Position numbers and translations under genes: made by a program. Shown here piece after piece: positions 7,120 to 17,359 of a stretch of DNA of 64,000 nucleotides (its first letter is position 1; the number at the start of each line of letters is the position of its first letter). The stretch spans positions 124,001 through 188,000 of the forward strand of contig JAEXOO010000018.1 of assembly GCA_023439305.1 (NCBI GenBank), read 5' to 3'. Under the pieces are notes generated by a model. The model had not been told where the DNA came from. It saw only the letters and a list, made by a program, of their open reading frames with translations, and ran no database searches. This stretch comes from Pseudomonadota bacterium. Lineage in GTDB: Bacteria > Pseudomonadota > Gammaproteobacteria > Burkholderiales > Burkholderiaceae_B.

Positions 7120-9282
7120 TTAATCTTTGTTAACCATTCCCGGCAACGCGCCCCGCACTTGCACGCGCACCTGATCCCAGAGTTTGCCGTTTTCATCCTT
7201 GAGTTCGATGCGCATGAAACCTGGCCTGATAGCCAGACGCGCCGAGTTGCCCTGAGCCACCGCCTGGCCGTCCACCCACCAGACCCAGGATGCCGCCCCC
7301 TGCCCTTGCGCCAGCAGGCGCAATTGCTGATTCTGCGGCGGAATATCCGGATCCAGGGCCAGAATCGTGCCATTGACAGGCTCGGCAATACGCGCGGGCC
7401 CAGCATAAGACTCGTCGGTATCGGCCAGCGCAATGACATCGGTCTGCGTACCGGCCAGAAAGTACTCCCGCCGGGGAGCTTCCAGAGCCGGTTCATAGCG
7501 AATTTCCTGCGCCCGCACTCCTGCCGGCATAGCCGGTGCGCGGCTGGGCCGCCCGCGATGCAGCGCAGCCATCACATCGTGCCAGATCGGCGCGGCCCCG
7601 CTGACGCCCGACACATCCTGCATGCTCTCGCCGGCGCTGTTCCCCACCCAGACTCCCACAGTGAAATCCTGCGACCAGCCCATGGCCCAGTTGTCGCGCA
7701 TATCCTTGCTGGTACCGGTCTTGGCCGCGCTCCAGAAAGGCGTGCTCAAGGCGCTGTCTAGCCCAAAGGTCAATACACGGGCTTGACGATCAGACAGCAT
7801 GTCGCCCACGACCCAGGCCGCATCGGCATCCATCACTGCTCGCTTGGGCGCATCAGGCACATCCAGTCGCGTTCGCACCGCTTGCACCTGGCCCTGATTG
7901 GCCAGGGCGCGGTAAGCATTGGTCAATTGCAGCAAGGTAACGTCCGCACTGCCCAAGGCCAGGCTGTAGCCGTAATAGTCCCCCTCCTGGCGCAGATCCA
8001 GTCCCAGCACCCGCAAGCGCTGCACCAGAGCCTGCGGTCCCAGCAGGGTCAACACGCGCACGGCGGGGATATTCAATGAGGAACCCAGCGCAGTACGGGC
8101 ACTGGCCCAGCCCACAAATTGCTTGTCGTAATTCTGCGGTATGTACAGGCCATTGCCCGTGGGCAGGTTCAAGGCCGAGTCCTGCAGCAGCGAGGCCGCC
8201 GTCAGCAGCCGCTTTTCAATCGCCATCTGATACAGAAAAGGCTTCAAGGTAGAGCCTGCCTGGCGCAATGAACGGGCGTGATCGACCTCACCGGCCTGCG
8301 ACAGCTCGCCGCTGGAGCCCAGATAGGCCAGCACCTGACCGCTTTGATTGTCCAGCACCACTACAGCGGCATCCCGCACACGCGCTGTGCGCAAGTCCAG
8401 CAGATGGCGGCGCACGCTGGCAACGACCAGGCCTTGCAGACGCGCATCCAACGTCGTGACCAGGCTGTCACCGGCTTGCAGTTCTGTGTTCTGCTCGATG
8501 ACCCAGCGGGCAAAATGAGGGGCCCGATCCGCTTGTCCGAATGCGGGCTGTGCGGCGCGGCGCAAGGCGACAGTGACCAGATTGCCCAGGCTGCGACACT
8601 CCTCGCCCCGCCCCAGACCCTGCAGTGTCTGGCAGGCCCGGCGCTCTACCGTCAGGGCCGATGCATTAGGGCCGCGCAGCAGGACCGCCGCAATCGCCGA
8701 TTCGCGCACATCCAGGGCGGCGGCATTCTTCTGAAACAGGGTGCGGGCCAGCGCATCCACGCCAAGCAATTCGCCTCGGAAGGCGACACGATTCAGATAG
8801 GCTTCCAGAATCTGCGGCTTGCTCCAACCGTCTTCCAGAGACTGGGCGGCCACGACCTGATCCAGTTTTTGCCACACCGAGCGGCCGCCGCGACCGGCGG
8901 CCAGGTCCTGATCCAGCAAGCCGGCCAGTTGCATGGTGATCGTGGAGGCGCCCCGTGCTTTGCCAGACATCAGACCGTCCCAGGCGGCCGAGCCGACGGA
9001 CAGCCAATCTACGCCTCCGTGCGATTCGAAACGACGATCCTCGGACAGCAGGACGGCATGCTGCAAGGCCGGAGAAATGTGCTCCAGTTCCACCCACTGG
9101 CCGCGGCGCTGGCGGAAATCCCGACGCACGCTCTGCAGCAACTGGCCCTGACGATCCAGCACGCGGACATCAGACGAGCGGTACGAATCCCGGACCTGCT
9201 GATAGCTGGGAATGGCCGCTGCGGGACCGGCCATCCAGGCCAGCCCCAGCAACACGATGCCGTGTTTAAGGCGCAGGCGCAT
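7120..9282 (-). CDS. pbpC: Penicillin-binding protein 1C
   Basis: Bifunctional peptidoglycan glycosyltransferase/transpeptidase-type protein of 720 residues, anchored by an N-terminal hydrophobic segment (KHGIVLLGLAWMAGPAAA). The glycosyltransferase (GT51) motifs are LLSEDRRFESHGGVD and GASTITMQLAG; the transpeptidase has STLK, SSLN and KTGTS; a C-terminal BiPBP-type domain follows. The start at 9282 overlaps the end of the macroglobulin gene by 17 bp, implying translational coupling; upstream ATGs exist but lie within the macroglobulin frame. PBP1C paired with an alpha-2-macroglobulin is a known arrangement, proposed to repair peptidoglycan after an attacking protease is trapped. Confidence 0.93.
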   Translation of the reverse strand: MRLRLKHGIVLLGLAWMAGPAAAIPSYQQVRDSYRSSDVRVLDRQGQLLQSVRRDFRQRRGQWVELEHISPALQHAVLLSEDRRFESHGGVDWLSVGSAAWDGLMSGKARGASTITMQLAGLLDQDLAAGRGGRSVWQKLDQVVAAQSLEDGWSKPQILEAYLNRVAFRGELLGVDALARTLFQKNAAALDVRESAIAAVLLRGPNASALTVERRACQTLQGLGRGEECRSLGNLVTVALRRAAQPAFGQADRAPHFARWVIEQNTELQAGDSLVTTLDARLQGLVVASVRRHLLDLRTARVRDAAVVVLDNQSGQVLAYLGSSGELSQAGEVDHARSLRQAGSTLKPFLYQMAIEKRLLTAASLLQDSALNLPTGNGLYIPQNYDKQFVGWASARTALGSSLNIPAVRVLTLLGPQALVQRLRVLGLDLRQEGDYYGYSLALGSADVTLLQLTNAYRALANQGQVQAVRTRLDVPDAPKRAVMDADAAWVVGDMLSDRQARVLTFGLDSALSTPFWSAAKTGTSKDMRDNWAMGWSQDFTVGVWVGNSAGESMQDVSGVSGAAPIWHDVMAALHRGRPSRAPAMPAGVRAQEIRYEPALEAPRREYFLAGTQTDVIALADTDESYAGPARIAEPVNGTILALDPDIPPQNQQLRLLAQGQGAASWVWWVDGQAVAQGNSARLAIRPGFMRIELKDENGKLWDQVRVQVRGALPGMVNKD

Positions 9283-12200
9283 CCTGCACATCCAAAGTAC
9301 CGGCATTGGGCCAGACGGCGAACACATCGGGTTCATACAGCGCCTCGACACGCGTGGCCGGCAGCACGAACTGGCCCACCGTGTTCAGGCGCACCGTGTA
9401 CTCCACCGTGGTCGTCCCCTCGGGAAAGCGCTCGTAGTAGGCGCGGTATCCGTCAAAACGCCGCTCCACAAAAGCGGGCCAGGCCACGCCTTCGTTGAGT
9501 TCGCCTTCCGTAGCCAGAGCCGAATCCCGTCCCAGGCCACTGCCCAGGATAGTGGCGCCGGCCGGAATGGGATCGGACACGACCACCCAGCTGGCCGGAC
9601 CTTGCGCCTTGACGGTCAGGGTGATGCGGGCAATGTCGCCCCGGCTCCAGACGCCCGGCTTGGCCTGTTCGACCGCCTTCATGCTGCGCTCCACGCTCAA
9701 GCCAGCAGCGATGGCTTTGTCGACCGGCACGGCGGCCAGTGAACGTACGTCCACCCACGCCTTGCCCTGGCCCATCAGCTCGACGGACAAATCGTCGGCT
9801 TCGGGACCGCGCCAAGGCACATCGATCTGCGTGGCGCGCACGCCCTGGCCATTCGGCGTCAAAACGTTCCAATCAACGATCTGGGCGCTTTCCGAACCCA
9901 GAATCACCATGGACTGGCCGCTGACGGGCTGTTCGTAGTCGCGGCTGAACTGCTCGATGGCCAGGCCAGCCAGCAGGTTCTCCGTGGTCATGCCCCAGGC
10001 GCCCCGGCGCTGCTCCATCAACAAGCCCTGGGCCAGGCGAGGCATATCGTCGGCCCACGCAGCCTGCCCGCTCATCTGCATCATCAGGCGAGCCTGATTG
10101 GTGACCCGGCTGCTCATGGCCCAGGGATCGCCGTTCAGCCTGTCCTCGCCGAACACCAGACGCGTGCCACGGCTGACCAAGCGGGCCTGGATCAATTCCA
10201 CTGCCTTCTGCCTCGTTTGCTCGGCTTGTTTGATGCCGGGCAGGCGCTGAGTCAGGTCGATCCAGGCCAGCAAAGTCTCCGTAGGCCAGCTCTGCACATT
10301 GGGCTCGACCGAGTCCAGCATATTGACCCGCGCCATATCGTAGCGAGCCAACACCGACACCATGCGCACCACATCAATATCGCGGTCCTGACGCGAAGCC
10401 GTACGGCTATCCTGCAAACGACCGTTGACCGCATTCTGCAGGCCTTGAAGCATCTCGCGGCGGTATGTCTCGGGAATGGGGAAATTCAGGCCCAGGCCTT
10501 GCGCCATGTGGCTGACTTCCAGGATGTAGGCCGTCAGAACCCGACTTCCGGAGGAATAAGGGCTGGGGAAATAACGCAGCAAGCCCTCTGGAGTGATGTA
10601 GGACGGAATACGTTGCATCAACGCAGCCCAGTCCTGCTCGGCGCGCAGGCCCAGCGAACGCGAAGCCAGCTGCTCGAAGCACGTGTACGGGTAGCGCTCG
10701 AACCAGGCGCGTACGCCTTCCAGTCCGCCGCCCAGGGACGAACGGAACAGCATCTGCAATCCGCCCTGGATGCGTCCCTGCTCGTCGCGCAGCGCGCCGA
10801 CCGGGGCCTGGACAGGCAGCGTCAAGGCCTGTTCAGCCGACACCGAGGCCAGTGTCGCCTGCTGGACCGTGACTTGCGTGGCTGGAAAGATCTCCTGCTT
10901 GATTGCCAGGCTGTCCTGGGCGACACGCGCCTTGCCCTTCTGTCCGGACTCGCGCGCATGCACCGTCCAGGTCAGCGTATGCGATGGCGCCGTTCCGCTG
11001 GACGCCGGCACCGCCATGGGCCAGGATACCAGTGCCGCCGACCCCGAAGCCAGCTCGACCGTCTTGACCGGCAGCGTGGCGCCCGGCAACCCGGCGCCAT
11101 CATACTGAGCCTGCAGCTCCACCGTCATGGCGCGCGGACTGCTGTTTCGCACGGTGACCTGGGCCTCATAGCGATCGCCTTCGCGAGCCACGGCAGGCAA
11201 GGCGGAGATAAGCTGCAGATCCTGCGTCGTCACTATCTCGGCCGAGCCGGTGCCAAAGCGCTCTCCGGCCTGGTCAGCCACCACCACGATGCGGTAGCGT
11301 GTCAACGCATCCTTCAGCGGCACCGTGACCGTGGCGCGGCCTTGTGCATCCAGCTCTACATCGCCCTTCCACAGCAGCAAGGTATCGAGCAGCTCGCGGG
11401 TCGGACTCTTGCCCCCGCCGCCCCCGGCCGGCACGGCCTTGCGGCCATAATGGCGACGCCCCACGATCTCGGACTGTGCCGTGGCCGTCAACACGTTATA
11501 GCTGCGCAACGCGCGCATGGCGCCCAGCAGATCCCACGAACCATTGGGACTCAGCTCCAGCAAGGCCTGGTCAACCGCCGCCAGCGCCACCGAGGCACCC
11601 GCGGCAGGCGTACCGTCCTTGCGCAGAACTTGTATGTCCACCTTGGCCTGCTCGCGGATCGCGTATTGGGACCGGTCGGTGCCGACCTTCACATCCAGTG
11701 CATCCTGCTGGCTGGTGACCTCAATCCCGGTCAAGCCGAACCGATAGGTGGGCTTGGACAGATCCACTGTAGTGGTAGGCGCGACGAACTCGCCGCCGCC
11801 TTCGGAATACGCCTTGTACCAATTGACGGGCTGGCTCCAGCCCCAGGTAAAGAAGGAATACCAGGGCACCTCGCGCAGGCGACCGCGCAAGACCAGCACG
11901 GACACATACACATTGGGACCCCATTCCGGCTGAATTGCTATATCGACCGTGGGGTTCTCGCCTTCCAGCTGCACCACGCGGGCTTGCAGAACGCCCTCGC
12001 GCTCGACCGCGACCAAGGCGGTCGCTTCACGAAACGGCATGCGGACCTGGAACTGGGCGGTCTCGCCCGGCGCCCAGCTCTTACGGGAGGGAATCACATC
12101 GATACGATCGTCGTTCTGGCCGCCAAACCACAGGTCGCCCGAACCACTGACCCAGACGCTGCTTGCCGCCACGGATTCACGGCCCTGGCTGTCGCTGGCG

Positions 12201-15172
12201 ATGGCGCGCAGTTCCACCTGGCCGCCCTTTTCCAGCTTGACCTCGCAATGCAGCAGGCCCTTGTCGTCGCTGCGGCCTTTGCACAGCGTGCCCAGGTCCT
12301 GACGCTCTTCCTGGTTATCGTAACTATAGAAACCGCCCACCATGCGCTTGCGGGTGGAAAAGCGCACCACATTGGCGGCGTCCACACGCACGGCCGCATC
12401 CTTGACAGGCTGGCCGTCCGGACTGAGCGCCAGAACCGTCAAGGTGGTGCTGGAACCGGCATTCAACCAACTGCCGGCACGCAGGCCTGCCACGACGTCA
12501 GCCGGCCACACCGGCACCGTCTGCATCAACGTCTGGATCTCACCGTTGGGATCGGCAAAGGTCGCTTCCACGACATATTCGGAGGGCTGGTCGACGACCG
12601 GCAACTCCTTCAGCTCAGCACGCAGCCCGCCCTGGGCGTCCAGCTGGAAGCGCTGCTTGTTCAGGAACACACGCGGCTCGGATGACGCATTGTCGCCGTT
12701 GTCAGGGGCAGCAAACGTGAAGTCGTCATAGGCGCTGAATGAAGGCGCGCGGGTGCGCACCACGCCAGACAACTGCACCGGCAGAAAATCGGCCGGCCCG
12801 CCCGACAGATACTGCAGTTGCAAATCAGCCTGCATGGACTGCGGCCGCACCAGATAAGGGCGCTCCTGCCCATCGCTCAACTTCAGCGATCCGCCCAACA
12901 CAGGCAGCTTGAATTCTTCGACACGGAACTCACCGAAGGTGAAGTACTGGTCGTCGTCGCGGCTGGACAAGGTATACACCCCCAGCTCTGCATCTTTGGG
13001 AATCTTCCAGTCATTCAAGGCGAAGGTGCTGCCGCCCGAGCTCGTGTGCCATTTCAAGGGCAGCTCGATGCTCTTGCCCGAGCCTTGGTGCTCCAGCACC
13101 ATCGTGCGCGGATAGTCGGACGGAGCGGCATATCCCGAGCGCACACGATCGGTCAGGTAGTGCTTCATGTGCACGACTTCGCCGGCCCGAAACAGGTTGC
13201 GATCCAGCACCGTGTGGGCCACCATGCCGTCCCGGCTGCCCCAGGCATAGGGGATATTGAAGCGCCAGGGCTCAATGCCGGTATTCCAGTCGCTGAAGGC
13301 AAAGCTGAAATCATCCTTGCCGCGAGCCAGGGGATTGTTCTTGTCGATTCGCGCGGTCACGTACAGGCCCGAAAGCTGCGTATCGTCGCAGTAATCCGTG
13401 CTTTGCACCGGGTGGGGATGATGAAACAGGCCGTTTTCGTCCGTGCGTCCCTGCAACAATTCTTCGCCACGGCAATTCATCACGCGCACCGTCGCATCAG
13501 GCACCACCTTGGCATCATCCAGCGTCGTCACCCAGACCATCAGGTCGTCGCCGCCTTTCTTGATGTGCACACCCAGATTGGTGACTAGCGCGGAGCTGCG
13601 CACATACATCGTCTTGCCCGACTCCAGCAAGGAGGCTCCCAGGCGCGGCGAAGCCACTTCCAGCACATGAAAACCCGGTTCGCGCAGCGGCACGCCGATC
13701 AACTCGAAGGGGCGCTCGCCCTTGTCATCCATGCCCGGCAGTTTGAGCTGTTGTGCTTTCTGGCCCTTGAGCAGCGATTCACCGCGCAAATCCAGCATGC
13801 CGTTTTCATCGATCGGACCATCAATCTTGAAATCCGGTCCCATGAGCGTGCGCAACCTATCGGCATAGACATTCCAGCCATAATCCAGCTGCTGCAGGCG
13901 TGCATACCATTCCAACACCTGTTTGTCGTCGCGCAATACCATATCGCCCACCTGACCAGCGGACACCACCATGTCTTGGGTGACCAGACTGGCTTCGACA
14001 TTGCGCAGGCTCAGGCCCAGGGCTGGAGGATCATCCTCGTCCGATCCTTCATGCGAGGCATGGCCAAAACGCTCCACAATACCAAAAGGCGCCACGGCGA
14101 ACTTGACCAGCGGCGGGTAGGTTCCGGTACGCACGCCCTGCGTCAGCAACTCGGGATTGCTCAAGCTGCGACCGGCATCATCCTTCAAGCCCGAGGGCGC
14201 CACAATCTGCAATTGCGCATTCTCGGGGAACGGCCCATCGAAGCGCACGTTATAGCTCGCGCCGCGATCCTGCCAGCCCTCGTTCTCGTCGGACACCGGC
14301 TTCCATTCCTGCGACCCCGATTTCAAGCGAAACTGCGACAGCTGCTCGTACGCGACGCCAGCCGTGAACTGCACATTCAGACTGCCGACCGGCGTGCAAG
14401 GCGCATCGACCCGTTCGCGCAGGCAAGACAGCGAAGCGCTGAAATCCGGACGCACAGAAAAGTCGAATGCATAACGATCGGAACTGGGTACACCCTGGCG
14501 CGAGGCGATCCTGGTCAGAATACCGGGTTCCAACACGACGGACACATCGGCGCCGGCGGGAAGCGGGCGCGCGCATTGCGCAGCCTGGTAGCGGTCGTCC
14601 ACTTGGTCCACATAGAACTCGGACTTGATCAAGGGGTCGCGCTGAGTGGCGTCCATGACTTTCAGAGGGATGCGCTCGCCTATCCCCTGCACCCGGCAGT
14701 AGCCATGCTGAGTCAAGGATGCTGCATCCACCGGCGCCGTGAAGTCGAACAGAAAGGCCTGATCTTCGGCAATCGTGGAATAGTACGGACGATTGCTGTT
14801 CAGAACGGGGCCGCCTGAATTGAAGCGATACTGGGCAGGGCCGCTGATGGCCTCGCCCGACAGGCTTCGAAACGTCTTGGAGACGGTCGCCGTGCAATTG
14901 AGACCCGGGCCGGGCCGTTCCGTGAATTCATAGATCCATCGGCGCGCATCCAGCCAGCGGCCCTGGCCGGCGACGGATGGATCATCACACTGGATCTGCA
15001 CGGGCGGCGGCAACTGGGAATCGCCGAAGCGCACCACCGGACTGGCAAAGGTGACTTTCACATCACGCAGCTCGCTGGTGGCCCCTTTGGGCGAAAAGCT
15101 GCTGATGGTTGCGGCCTGGACGCAAGTGGCGCCGGCCAAAAGCGTCAAACCAAGCAAAGCGTGGCGCTTCAT
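9266..15172 (-). CDS. Bacterial alpha-2-macroglobulin
   Basis: A 1968-residue periplasmic protease trap. It has a Sec signal peptide (MKRHALLGLTLLAGATCVQA) and, unlike E. coli YfhM/ECAM, no convincing lipobox (the Cys is preceded by GAT). The reactive thioester motif is CFEQ, with Cys at about residue 1498, followed by the helical thioester domain and a C-terminal receptor-binding-like domain. MG-type beta domains fill the first 1300 residues. The start at 15172 has GGGGAAG upstream; the frame stays open 99 codons further, but these residues look non-coding. The 3' end overlaps pbpC by 17 bp. Expected role: entrap host or rival proteases that breach the outer membrane. Confidence 0.92.
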   Translation of the reverse strand: MKRHALLGLTLLAGATCVQAATISSFSPKGATSELRDVKVTFASPVVRFGDSQLPPPVQIQCDDPSVAGQGRWLDARRWIYEFTERPGPGLNCTATVSKTFRSLSGEAISGPAQYRFNSGGPVLNSNRPYYSTIAEDQAFLFDFTAPVDAASLTQHGYCRVQGIGERIPLKVMDATQRDPLIKSEFYVDQVDDRYQAAQCARPLPAGADVSVVLEPGILTRIASRQGVPSSDRYAFDFSVRPDFSASLSCLRERVDAPCTPVGSLNVQFTAGVAYEQLSQFRLKSGSQEWKPVSDENEGWQDRGASYNVRFDGPFPENAQLQIVAPSGLKDDAGRSLSNPELLTQGVRTGTYPPLVKFAVAPFGIVERFGHASHEGSDEDDPPALGLSLRNVEASLVTQDMVVSAGQVGDMVLRDDKQVLEWYARLQQLDYGWNVYADRLRTLMGPDFKIDGPIDENGMLDLRGESLLKGQKAQQLKLPGMDDKGERPFELIGVPLREPGFHVLEVASPRLGASLLESGKTMYVRSSALVTNLGVHIKKGGDDLMVWVTTLDDAKVVPDATVRVMNCRGEELLQGRTDENGLFHHPHPVQSTDYCDDTQLSGLYVTARIDKNNPLARGKDDFSFAFSDWNTGIEPWRFNIPYAWGSRDGMVAHTVLDRNLFRAGEVVHMKHYLTDRVRSGYAAPSDYPRTMVLEHQGSGKSIELPLKWHTSSGGSTFALNDWKIPKDAELGVYTLSSRDDDQYFTFGEFRVEEFKLPVLGGSLKLSDGQERPYLVRPQSMQADLQLQYLSGGPADFLPVQLSGVVRTRAPSFSAYDDFTFAAPDNGDNASSEPRVFLNKQRFQLDAQGGLRAELKELPVVDQPSEYVVEATFADPNGEIQTLMQTVPVWPADVVAGLRAGSWLNAGSSTTLTVLALSPDGQPVKDAAVRVDAANVVRFSTRKRMVGGFYSYDNQEERQDLGTLCKGRSDDKGLLHCEVKLEKGGQVELRAIASDSQGRESVAASSVWVSGSGDLWFGGQNDDRIDVIPSRKSWAPGETAQFQVRMPFREATALVAVEREGVLQARVVQLEGENPTVDIAIQPEWGPNVYVSVLVLRGRLREVPWYSFFTWGWSQPVNWYKAYSEGGGEFVAPTTTVDLSKPTYRFGLTGIEVTSQQDALDVKVGTDRSQYAIREQAKVDIQVLRKDGTPAAGASVALAAVDQALLELSPNGSWDLLGAMRALRSYNVLTATAQSEIVGRRHYGRKAVPAGGGGGKSPTRELLDTLLLWKGDVELDAQGRATVTVPLKDALTRYRIVVVADQAGERFGTGSAEIVTTQDLQLISALPAVAREGDRYEAQVTVRNSSPRAMTVELQAQYDGAGLPGATLPVKTVELASGSAALVSWPMAVPASSGTAPSHTLTWTVHARESGQKGKARVAQDSLAIKQEIFPATQVTVQQATLASVSAEQALTLPVQAPVGALRDEQGRIQGGLQMLFRSSLGGGLEGVRAWFERYPYTCFEQLASRSLGLRAEQDWAALMQRIPSYITPEGLLRYFPSPYSSGSRVLTAYILEVSHMAQGLGLNFPIPETYRREMLQGLQNAVNGRLQDSRTASRQDRDIDVVRMVSVLARYDMARVNMLDSVEPNVQSWPTETLLAWIDLTQRLPGIKQAEQTRQKAVELIQARLVSRGTRLVFGEDRLNGDPWAMSSRVTNQARLMMQMSGQAAWADDMPRLAQGLLMEQRRGAWGMTTENLLAGLAIEQFSRDYEQPVSGQSMVILGSESAQIVDWNVLTPNGQGVRATQIDVPWRGPEADDLSVELMGQGKAWVDVRSLAAVPVDKAIAAGLSVERSMKAVEQAKPGVWSRGDIARITLTVKAQGPASWVVVSDPIPAGATILGSGLGRDSALATEGELNEGVAWPAFVERRFDGYRAYYERFPEGTTTVEYTVRLNTVGQFVLPATRVEALYEPDVFAVWPNAGTLDVQDAPAP

Positions 15173-15519
15173 CGTTCTTCCCCTGTAGTCGAACTGTTTT
15201 CGGCGCACAGTGTAGAGGAAATCAACCCGCCTGAGGCAGACAAAAAGGCGCCCAAACCTGCCCGCAGCCTTTCCTGTCGCCCCCCCTTCCCCCACGAGCC
15301 GCACGCGGCCCGGATCTGCGCTGCTTCTGGCGTCGGCAAGGCATTTGAAAGCAAAAATTTCAAATGCGTCCAAACATGCTGAAACCGGCCTGCGGCCAGG
15401 CATGACACTACTATGAGCCTGGGCCGACGGGACGACTCCCGCCCTGGAAAATCGCCGCTGCGCCCCCATATGCTACCTTGGTCGCCTGATCCTGCGACCG
15501 ACTCTTTCAGGACATGCAC
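15173..15519. other. Intergenic region between divergent genes, with a perfect inverted repeat
   Basis: 347 bp with no supportable gene. It holds a perfect 10-bp inverted repeat, GCATTTGAAA and TTTCAAATGC with a 7-nt A-rich loop, at 15341-15367, about 170 bp upstream of the macroglobulin gene and 150 bp upstream of the 15520 gene. It could be an operator or a hairpin in a leader. Promoters for both divergent genes must lie here, but I cannot place them with confidence. Confidence 0.5.
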
Positions 15520-16068
15520 ATGAGCCCTATGACGCTGGACAAACTGGACGACATACGCAAAGACTGCCGCAAGCTGGTCAGCCAGCGGGCTTTGCTGTCG
15601 GCCGCCGCCGCCGTGGTTCCCATTCCCGGCGTGGACGTGGGGGCCGATGTGGCTATCCTCATGAAAATCATCCCCTTGATCAACGCCCGTTTCGGCCTGT
15701 CGGCCCAGGATGTCGACAATCTGTCGCCTGAAATGAAAAAGTTGGTTATTGTGGGCGGCGCCAGCATGGGCGTAGGCTTGGTGGGCCGGGTTCTGACCAC
15801 GGACCGGGTCGTGAATATCCTGGTTCGCATGGGCGCCAAGAAATTGGCAGGCAAGTATGGCGCTAAATACGTGCCGCTGATCGGCAGCGCTATTTCATCC
15901 ACCATCAGCTTTGTGGTGCTGCGCAAAGTCGGCAATCAGCACATCGAAGAATGTTATGAGGCCGCCCGCCGGCTGCTGCTGGAGCAACAACGGGACACGG
16001 CCGTGCATACGCTGGACGGCACGGCCGACGGCCTGATACGTGAAGTTGGCAGGCCCGACGTGCGCTAG
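15520..16068 (+). CDS. Hydrophobic hypothetical protein, possibly DUF697-like
   Basis: A 182-residue protein. The segment LLSAAAAVVPIPGVDVGADV followed by hydrophobic helices resembles the PIPGVD...A pattern seen in DUF697/GTPase-associated membrane proteins; two more hydrophobic Gly/Ala-rich segments follow (VIVGGASMGVGLVGRVL; VPLIGSAISSTISFVVL). No GTPase motif is present. The ATG at 15520 is chosen because AGGA lies 7 bp upstream; an ATG at 15514 is too close to that site. The gene stands alone between the macroglobulin operon (divergent) and a convergent nitronate monooxygenase-like gene. Function unknown. Confidence 0.65.
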   Translation: MSPMTLDKLDDIRKDCRKLVSQRALLSAAAAVVPIPGVDVGADVAILMKIIPLINARFGLSAQDVDNLSPEMKKLVIVGGASMGVGLVGRVLTTDRVVNILVRMGAKKLAGKYGAKYVPLIGSAISSTISFVVLRKVGNQHIEECYEAARRLLLEQQRDTAVHTLDGTADGLIREVGRPDVR

Positions 16069-16091
16069 GCGGCGCCGGACCTGCCGTGGGC

Positions 16092-17264
16092 TCAACCCGC
16101 CGCCGGCTGGACGGCGTCGGGGCTGCGCCCATTAAGCATGTAATCCATCAATTCACGCACGGATTTCATGGCCTTGCCGAACGGCAAGGCTTCGGAACTG
16201 CGGAAGAACAGACCGCGCTGCACGTCGCCTTGCAGGGCATAAGCCAGCTGGCGATCGATGCAGAACTGGCCGTGACGCTGAATGCCATCACGCAAGCCGC
16301 AATGAGCCAGGCAGTCAAAACCCTCTGTGCAAGCACGCTCACGCGCGACGGACTGCAGTTTGTTTTCCTTGTGCAGATAGGCATCCAGCCAAGGTGTGCG
16401 TACAGCCCGCGCCGGTAGTCCGGCCACGCTCATGAACGTAACGATGTCCTGGGGCTCGGCATCCAGCAGCACCCGCTTGAAATTCGCGTGGGCGTCGCCT
16501 TCGGAGGTCACGGCGAACGCCGTGCCCAACTGAACACCATCCGCCCCCCACCCCATCAGCTCGCGCACCTGCTCGGGGCGGTGCACGCCGCCGGCGGCGA
16601 TCAGCGGAATGCGTTCGGCTTCCAGACCCAGCTCACGAAACAGCTGGCGGCAACCCTCCAGTACGCGCTGGAAGGCGTATTCCGGCTTGCTCAGGGATGC
16701 GTCGTCGGGCGCGCCCAGGTGACCGGCAGCGAAACGCGGATTCTCGATGACCACGGCATCGGGCAGGCGCTTGCGACGCAGCCATTTCTTGACCAGCAAG
16801 GTCACGCCGCGTACATCCGACAGGATGGGAATCAGGGCCACTTTGGGATGATCCTGGACCAGCTCGGGCAAGTCCAGCGGCAGCCCGGCGCCGACCACGA
16901 CCGCATCCGCCCCGCTTTCGCAGGACTGGCGCACGTAGGCGGGATACTGGGACACGGCTTTCATGACATTGACGGCCACGGCGCCGTTTCCGCCCGAGCG
17001 TTCGCGCGCGTTGCGGATCTCACGGTCCAGAGCCTGCAGATTGGCGGCATCCACCACATCCTTGGGGACATCGCCTTGGGTGTTGTCCATGAGGTCGTCA
17101 TGGTGGCGTCGCAGATCCACACTGGAAATCGTTCCCAGCCCACCCAGCGCGGCGACCGCGCCGGCCAGCCGGGACGCCGAGACGCCGACCCCCATGCCGC
17201 CCTGCACAATGGGCAACAGCAGTTTTCCCTTGAGGGACATGAGACGCAAATCCGTCTTTAGCAC
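16092..17264 (-). CDS. Nitronate monooxygenase-like flavoprotein (NPD/2-nitropropane dioxygenase family)
   Basis: FMN-dependent TIM-barrel protein of about 390 residues that would oxidise alkyl nitronates such as propionate-3-nitronate. Signatures: PIVQGGMGVG near the N-terminus, ADAVVVGAGLPLD in the middle, and IPLIAAGGVH followed by GADGVQLGTAF for phosphate binding. The C-terminal 80 residues carry six cysteines (several between CTEGFDCLAHCGL and the QC-like end), longer than the minimal family. I prefer a GTG start at 17264 (AAGG 9 bp upstream), giving a VLKTDLRLMSLKG beginning; an ATG at 17240 has no ribosome binding site. Substrate is unproven; enoyl-ACP reductase FabK shares the fold. 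Confidence 0.82.
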   Translation of the reverse strand: MLKTDLRLMSLKGKLLLPIVQGGMGVGVSASRLAGAVAALGGLGTISSVDLRRHHDDLMDNTQGDVPKDVVDAANLQALDREIRNARERSGGNGAVAVNVMKAVSQYPAYVRQSCESGADAVVVGAGLPLDLPELVQDHPKVALIPILSDVRGVTLLVKKWLRRKRLPDAVVIENPRFAAGHLGAPDDASLSKPEYAFQRVLEGCRQLFRELGLEAERIPLIAAGGVHRPEQVRELMGWGADGVQLGTAFAVTSEGDAHANFKRVLLDAEPQDIVTFMSVAGLPARAVRTPWLDAYLHKENKLQSVARERACTEGFDCLAHCGLRDGIQRHGQFCIDRQLAYALQGDVQRGLFFRSSEALPFGKAMKSVRELMDYMLNGRSPDAVQPAAG

Positions 17265-17333
17265 GATGTTATACCTTAGGTTGATACTGGAACCTGCCCG
17301 GCCACGTCGGGGCCGGGAACAGGGCAAGAGCGT

Positions 17334-17355
17334 GGGGTGCCCTACCGGGCGCCCC
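17334..17355 (-). terminator. Hairpin just after hemN
   Basis: GGGGTGCCC and GGGCGCCCC (one G-T pair) with a TACC loop lie immediately downstream of the hemN stop codon. There is no U-tract, so it may be a weak or Rho-assisted terminator. Confidence 0.4.
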
Positions 17356-17359
17356 CGAT

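Noticed and set aside
10217..12685. An 822-codon open frame on the plus strand
   Set aside because: It is antisense to the macroglobulin gene, has no ribosome binding site, and encodes a His/Gln/Arg-rich low-similarity protein typical of GC-rich antisense frames.
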